From Bacteroidota bacterium (GTDB lineage: Bacteria > Bacteroidota > Bacteroidia > Bacteroidales > Dysgonomonadaceae), in the NCBI GenBank assembly GCA_023437305.1, contig JAEZGN010000023.1, forward strand, positions 480,997-544,996: 64,000 nucleotides of DNA, read 5' to 3'. A program made the position numbers and the translations under genes. The notes beneath the pieces were generated by a model. It searched no databases and had not been told where the DNA came from. It saw only the letters and a list, made by a program, of their open reading frames with translations. This document shows, piece after piece, positions 59,964 to 64,000 of this stretch; within the stretch, counting starts at the first letter, position 1, and every line of letters starts with the position of its first letter.

Positions 59964-62021
59964 CTATTTTTCTATTCTGATTCTTGCATCCACGGCTATA
60001 ACCCTTTCTTCGTTAGCTAAAAGCGGGTTAATGTCCATTTCTTTTATTTCAGGCGCAAATCTTAGCATAATCGATAGTCGGACAATAATTTCTATAAACA
60101 GTTTTTCGTTTAAGCCTTTTTGTCCACGTGTACCCTTTATTATTTTATATGCTTTCAATGATTGTACCATCGATGAAGCCTCGTCAAAACTCAGAGGTGC
60201 AAGTCCCGATGCTACGTCTTTCAGTATTTCCACAAAAATTCCACCCAGTCCGCACAAAACAATGTGACCGTATGTAGGTTCATACTTTGCTCCGATGAAA
60301 AGTTCTTGTCCCGATAACATCGGCTGTACCATGACGGCTGTAGCATCGGCTATTTTCATCAAACGGTCAAACTCTATTGATAAATGGTTTGCCGAATGTA
60401 TATTTAATACAACCCCTCCTACATCCGATTTATGAATAGGACCTACACACTTTGCAACGATCGGATATCCGATTTTGTCGGCAAAAGCTATGGCTTCGTC
60501 CCTATTGGCTGTTACTAGTTCTTCTACTTGTGGAATACCTGCGGCGTCAAATAATTGCCTAACCGTGTCGCTATCTATATATCCGTCTGTAGAGTTGCTA
60601 ATAATGTCCCTTATACGGGGTATATCAACTGATACATCTTCCATCTTTCCTACCGATGGGGGAGTCCAGGAAACAACTTTCGAAAGGGCATTTGCCAAAG
60701 CATATTCATCTGTAAAATTGACATGTCCTTTCTTTACAAAGGTCTCCATTTCTTCCGAAGCAGCTATCACCGATGGCAATATCGGGTATATCGGAAGCTT
60801 ACTGGTCTTTATTTTTTTATCCAGCATGTTGTAGGCTTCGGCTACATTACTTACTCCGGGGTTTCCATATATAACGGCTATTCCATTTATTTCTTTAAAG
60901 TATTTCTCGCAAAAATCAATACATGTAGCCATGTGTTCACCTGTTCCTGTTCCTATAATGTCTATAGGATTGGATACTGCGGCTCCCGGAAGAAGATGTT
61001 TTTTAAGTTCGGCTGCCAAGTCTTTATCAAGTTCAGGAACATCAATATTTCCTTTTGATAGAGCGTCTGTTAGTATTACAGCGGGTCCTCCGGCTTGGGT
61101 AATTATAGCGAGATTTCGTCCGTTTATTTTCTTTAATGTCAATACTGCTGCAACATTGGCAAGCTCTTCGCGCGAGTAGCAGCGTATAATTCCGGCTTTT
61201 CTGAACAGGGCTTCAACGGCCGAATCGGAACTCGCTATTGCTCCTGTATGAGAAGATGCTGCACGGCTACCCGATGTGGAGCTACCCGATTTTATCGCAG
61301 CTATTTTGCAGCCTTTATTGATGAGGGAAGACGAATGAAGAAGAAATCTGTCAGGATCAGTAATTTTTTCTAAATATAAAAGTTTTATTTTCGGACTGGT
61401 TTCCGGATCAAACTCTTTATCCAAATATTCCAATATATCTTCAATTCCTATCTGAGCAGCATTTCCAATAGACCATGCAGAGTTAAATCTGAGTCCAATA
61501 CGCATGGCAGATTCTATAATATAAGTAATCGTTCCTCCCGAACTGGAAATTATATCCACTCCGTTCGTGTCAAGGCTCGGTATAGGACGAGTGAAAATAC
61601 TTTGGTGGTTCGTATTGAAGAACCCTGAACAATTAGGGCCGATCATGATAGCTCCGGCCTTATTTACAATTTTTACAAGTTCTTTTTCTCTGATAGCACC
61701 CTCTTCAGATTCTTCACTAAATCCGGCCGAAAATACAATAAAAGCTTTTACTCCTTTTTTATTGGCCAGATAGTCAACCGTTTCTATACATTGATTGGCA
61801 GGGATGGATATAATAGCCAGATCTACCTGAGGAATGTCTTCAACTTTGGTATAGGCTTTAATGCCTTGTATTATACCTCCTTTTGAATTTACAATATATA
61901 GCTCTTTTTCGAACGTTCCATTTATAATATTATGCAAAACACTTCCTCCTGGTTTCAAAATGTTATCAGAAGCTCCAACTATGACAATGCTTTTGGGGTT
62001 TATTAATTGATTATAAGACAT
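59964..62021 (-). CDS. Acetate--CoA ligase (ADP-forming), fused alpha and beta
   Basis: The start is taken at 62021 (MSYNQLINPKSIVIVGAS), removing ten residues. The 685-residue chain has a CoA-binding Rossmann domain (SIVIVGASDNILKPGGS), a succinyl-CoA-synthetase-like ligase domain with phospho-His258 in SSHTGAIASSDSA, and a C-terminal ATP-grasp beta part (about 465-685; GYPIVAKCVGPIHKSDVGGVV, HIVLCGLGGIFVEIL, MDINPLLA). It converts acyl-CoA, ADP and phosphate to acid, CoA and ATP in one step. It is a second ATP-yielding acetate route beside Pta-AckA, perhaps for other acyl-CoAs. Monocistronic. Confidence 0.92.
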   Translation of the reverse strand: MSYNQLINPKSIVIVGASDNILKPGGSVLHNIINGTFEKELYIVNSKGGIIQGIKAYTKVEDIPQVDLAIISIPANQCIETVDYLANKKGVKAFIVFSAGFSEESEEGAIREKELVKIVNKAGAIMIGPNCSGFFNTNHQSIFTRPIPSLDTNGVDIISSSGGTITYIIESAMRIGLRFNSAWSIGNAAQIGIEDILEYLDKEFDPETSPKIKLLYLEKITDPDRFLLHSSSLINKGCKIAAIKSGSSTSGSRAASSHTGAIASSDSAVEALFRKAGIIRCYSREELANVAAVLTLKKINGRNLAIITQAGGPAVILTDALSKGNIDVPELDKDLAAELKKHLLPGAAVSNPIDIIGTGTGEHMATCIDFCEKYFKEINGIAVIYGNPGVSNVAEAYNMLDKKIKTSKLPIYPILPSVIAASEEMETFVKKGHVNFTDEYALANALSKVVSWTPPSVGKMEDVSVDIPRIRDIISNSTDGYIDSDTVRQLFDAAGIPQVEELVTANRDEAIAFADKIGYPIVAKCVGPIHKSDVGGVVLNIHSANHLSIEFDRLMKIADATAVMVQPMLSGQELFIGAKYEPTYGHIVLCGLGGIFVEILKDVASGLAPLSFDEASSMVQSLKAYKIIKGTRGQKGLNEKLFIEIIVRLSIMLRFAPEIKEMDINPLLANEERVIAVDARIRIEK

Positions 62022-62227
62022 AAAACAGGTTTTGAGTGTTATTTTGTACAAAAGTAGTGAAATAATATCATAGCAGAGAAATCTATTTTTATAATATAAA
62101 ACATATTTTGATGTTTCAAAATGTTATTGTTTTTGTATGTCAAGCTATAGAGCATTCATGAAAATTACTTATTTTGTGAGTTTTTTCATTTGAAAGACCA
62201 GAATACCAAAAATAAAGAACTTAAGTT

Positions 62228-63358
62228 ATGCTGAAAACGCAAATCTCTATGGCTGCATTTGCAGATACAAAACCACATTACAATATACTAGATGGATTGC
62301 GCGGAGTAGCCGCTATCATGGTTGTATGTTTCCATATATTTGAAGCTTTTGCTACCAGTCATTTAGATCAAAGCATCAATCATGGTTATTTAGCTGTCGA
62401 TTTTTTCTTTATACTGTCAGGGTTTGTTATAGGCTATGCTTATGACAATCGTTGGGGTACAATGACAACGAAAGATTTTATTAAACGAAGAATTATACGT
62501 TTGCATCCAATGGTTGTAATGGGTGCTATTATAGGTGCAGTCATGTTTTACTTTCAAGGCTGTTCTGTATGGGACGTATCCAAAGTAACTATTGCGGCTT
62601 TGTTTATTGCTACATTATTAAATGCACTATTGATTCCTGCTACTACAGTAACAGAGGTGCGAGGTCTGGGAGAAATGTTTCCTCTAAATGGACCAAGTTG
62701 GTCTTTGTTTTTTGAATATATAGCTAATATTCTTTATGTTTTATTTATTCGAAAATTTTCAACAAAAATTCTTACAATATTTGTTTTTGTTGCCGGGTGT
62801 TGCTTGGCGGCATTTGCCATATTAGGTCCTTTAGGAGATATCTGTGTCGGATATTCACTAACCGGAACAGAATTTACAGGAGGATCGTTGAGGTTGTTGT
62901 TTTCTTTTTCCGCAGGATTACTACTTTCCCGTATATTCAAACCTGCTAAAAATATAAAAGGTGCCTTTTGGACATGTAGTTTTACTATCATTTTCCTCTT
63001 AGCTGTGCCACGTATAGGTGGAGCAGAACATTTATGGATGAATGGAATATATGATACAGTATGTTGTATTCTATTTTTTCCTCTACTTGTCTATTTAGGA
63101 GCTTCGGGGCAAACTACCGATAAATATACAATTGGCGTATGTAAGTTTTTAGGAGATATTTCCTATCCCTTATATATGGTTCATTACCCTTTTATATACC
63201 TGTATTACGCTTGGGTGAAGAATGAGAATCTCACATTCCATGAATCATTACCCGGTGCAGCTGGAGTTCTTGTCGGAAGTATTGCTTTAGCTTATATCTG
63301 TTTGAAATTTTACGATACGCCGGTTCGGAAATATTTAGCAAATCGATTTCTAAAATAA
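62228..63358 (+). CDS. Acyltransferase family 3 membrane protein (OafA-like)
   Basis: The 376-residue protein has ten or so membrane segments. The acyltransferase-3 hallmarks are LDGLRGVAAIMVVCFHIFE (catalytic His near residue 37), LAVDFFFILSGFVIG and the basic FIKRRIIRLHPM. No SGNH C-terminal domain is present. Such enzymes O-acetylate surface polysaccharides, lipid A sugars or small molecules, using cytoplasmic acyl-CoA. It is monocistronic and not inside a glycan cluster, so the acceptor is unknown. Some residues around 115-160 are less typical. Confidence 0.9.
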   Translation: MLKTQISMAAFADTKPHYNILDGLRGVAAIMVVCFHIFEAFATSHLDQSINHGYLAVDFFFILSGFVIGYAYDNRWGTMTTKDFIKRRIIRLHPMVVMGAIIGAVMFYFQGCSVWDVSKVTIAALFIATLLNALLIPATTVTEVRGLGEMFPLNGPSWSLFFEYIANILYVLFIRKFSTKILTIFVFVAGCCLAAFAILGPLGDICVGYSLTGTEFTGGSLRLLFSFSAGLLLSRIFKPAKNIKGAFWTCSFTIIFLLAVPRIGGAEHLWMNGIYDTVCCILFFPLLVYLGASGQTTDKYTIGVCKFLGDISYPLYMVHYPFIYLYYAWVKNENLTFHESLPGAAGVLVGSIALAYICLKFYDTPVRKYLANRFLK

Positions 63359-63562
63359 AAAAGCAATATCTAATTCTTTATTTATTCTTGTTATCTCTAT
63401 CGGCAAAGTAGAATTTATGTAGTTTGTTTTTTCTTTAGCGGGTACTCTCCTGATCGTTTTACTTTTTTTCTATTTGCTTGATTTATGGGCTTGGGTTGTT
63501 CTCCTCTTATCTATGTTGTTTTTTCTCAAAAAAGTTTCCAATGAAAACATGTTTAACAACAG

Positions 63563-63594
63563 TTTGCAAATAAGGTATATAGGTATTAACTTTG
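63563..63594 (+). promoter_or_regulatory. rRNA operon promoter P1
   Basis: TTTG (63563-63566), 20 nt, TAACTTTG (63587-63594): exact Bacteroidetes consensus. About 310 nt before the 16S start. The preceding stretch 63359-63560 is AT-rich and shows no gene. Confidence 0.75.
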
Positions 63595-63635
63595 TGGTTC
63601 TGCCAAAAAATATTTTAAAATTAATTGGTAAAATA

Positions 63636-63667
63636 TTTGGAGTGTAAAGAAAAGGTTCTTACTTTTG
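63636..63667 (+). promoter_or_regulatory. rRNA operon promoter P2
   Basis: TTTG (63636-63639), 20 nt, TACTTTTG (63660-63667): again an exact consensus with identical spacing, 73 bp downstream of P1. Tandem promoters are typical of rRNA operons. Confidence 0.75.
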
Positions 63668-63909
63668 CACCCGCTTTACCGATAGAGCCGGCGGGTTTTC
63701 GAGAGCGAGTTTTGGCAACAGACAAGATTTTGATCTAGGGACTCGGGCGGTGAAAAAGGGGAAAAGCGATAGAGAACGATCTTTGAAATTTTGACAACAT
63801 ATGAGTGTAGTACATTAGCACTTTGGTGCTAAAAAATATTATACCGTCAATTTACTTAATAAGTGAATAGATAAGGACAGGATCACGAAAGACTTAAAAA
63901 AAAGAATAT
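63668..63909 (+). other. rRNA leader with hairpins and boxA-like sequence
   Basis: The transcribed leader contains a GC-rich hairpin (ACCCGC 63669-63674 with GCGGGT 63691-63696, followed by TTTTC), a perfect 7-bp hairpin TTAGCAC, TTTG, GTGCTAA (63815-63832), and GATCTTTGAAATTTTGACAA (63778-63797), which resembles the boxA-like antitermination sequence of Bacteroidetes leaders. The last 70 nt before 16S should pair with sequence beyond 16S for RNase III processing. Confidence 0.55.
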
Positions 63910-64000
63910 ACAAAGAAGAGTTTGATCCTGGCTCAGGATGAACGCTAGCGATAGGCCTAACACATGCAAGTCGAGGGGCAGCATAGGGTAGCAATACTTT
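63910..64000 (+). rRNA. rrs: 16S ribosomal RNA, 5' end (partial)
   Basis: The universal 5' sequence AGAGTTTGATCCTGGCTCAG (63917-63936) sits at its standard position 8, placing the mature 5' end near 63910. It continues GATGAACGCTAGCGATAGGC and the ACACATGCAAGTCGAG stretch. The GCTAGCGATAGGC form is typical of Bacteroidales. The gene runs off the window after 91 bases. Confidence 0.97.

Noticed and set aside
1..64000. CRISPR arrays, tRNA genes, insertion sequences, prophage genes and toxin-antitoxin pairs
   Set aside because: None seen on reading both strands; no regularly spaced repeats, cloverleaf-type GGTTCGAATCC segments, transposase motifs or phage structural genes.

Overview
The window is a stretch of chromosome from a low-GC member of the Bacteroidales. 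A Dysgonomonas-like organism is my best guess, from the first 90 bases of the 16S gene at the right edge and the overall gene style. Lineage markers include promoters of the Bacteroidetes type (TTTG, about 20 nt, TAnnTTTG), a fused MurF-alanine racemase, a GSCFA protein, DUF3836 and DUF4836 proteins, a HYC_CC_PP-like protein beside a TonB receptor, and the absence of strong Shine-Dalgarno sequences. I see no prophage, transposase, tRNA, integrase or CRISPR array. Most of the window is core and housekeeping content with a few accessory genes.

Layout. 1-6 kb: end of clpB, a secreted S9 peptidase, a palindromic interspersed repeat nested in a terminator, and a three-gene minus-strand group (two tandem glycosyltransferase-like paralogues and a polytopic membrane protein). 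6-11.6 kb: one very large alpha-2-macroglobulin lipoprotein. 12-21 kb: mntH, a DUF4836 lipoprotein followed by a small ABC exporter, an AT-rich PIN-like gene, an MFS pump overlapping a glutamine-amidotransferase-like gene, and zupT behind a palindromic operator. 21-25 kb: a DUF3836 protein, a small lipoprotein, and a four-gene unit (Dabb, AlkD-like, HNH nuclease, small membrane protein) closed by a terminator. 25-31 kb: TonB receptor with Cys-rich partner, and a large FAD/Fe-S dehydrogenase. 31-39 kb: eno, amidase, pepE, patatin, a second DUF3836 gene, DinB-like, proS, an FMN-binding protein and a Crp/Fnr regulator. 39.5-46.5 kb: yjjG, flavodoxin, a MATE pump divergent from ung, an M23/LysM peptidase with ndk, DUF486, fbp. 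46.6-55 kb: a YcxB-like protein, a pta / 3-hydroxyacyl-CoA dehydrogenase-like / ackA unit, a candidate small RNA, a lipoprotein pair, ahpC-ahpF. 55-64 kb: GSCFA, murF-alr, uraA with a terminator in its leader, an ADP-forming acyl-CoA synthetase, an acyltransferase, then tandem promoters, leader and start of an rRNA operon.

How it fits together. Pta-AckA and the ADP-forming acyl-CoA synthetase are two separate routes from acetyl-CoA to acetate and ATP, as expected of a fermenter. Eno and Fbp are central carbon enzymes. AhpCF, flavodoxin, ClpB, Ung, the AlkD-like protein and the MATE pump are stress functions. The most interesting non-coding signals are: a 22-nt element, 21/22 identical, found upstream of the AlkD-like operon and again between the MATE pump and ung; a consensus promoter followed by an orphan terminator after ackA that predicts a small RNA of about 70 nt; a shared box upstream of both DUF3836 genes; an apparent attenuator before uraA; and the palindrome nested in a terminator at 2.7 kb.

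Several starts were moved downstream of the longest open frame because the extra residues began at TTG or GTG or preceded an obvious signal peptide or conserved N-terminus; these cases are noted. All family assignments come from reading the translated sequence, not from database searches.
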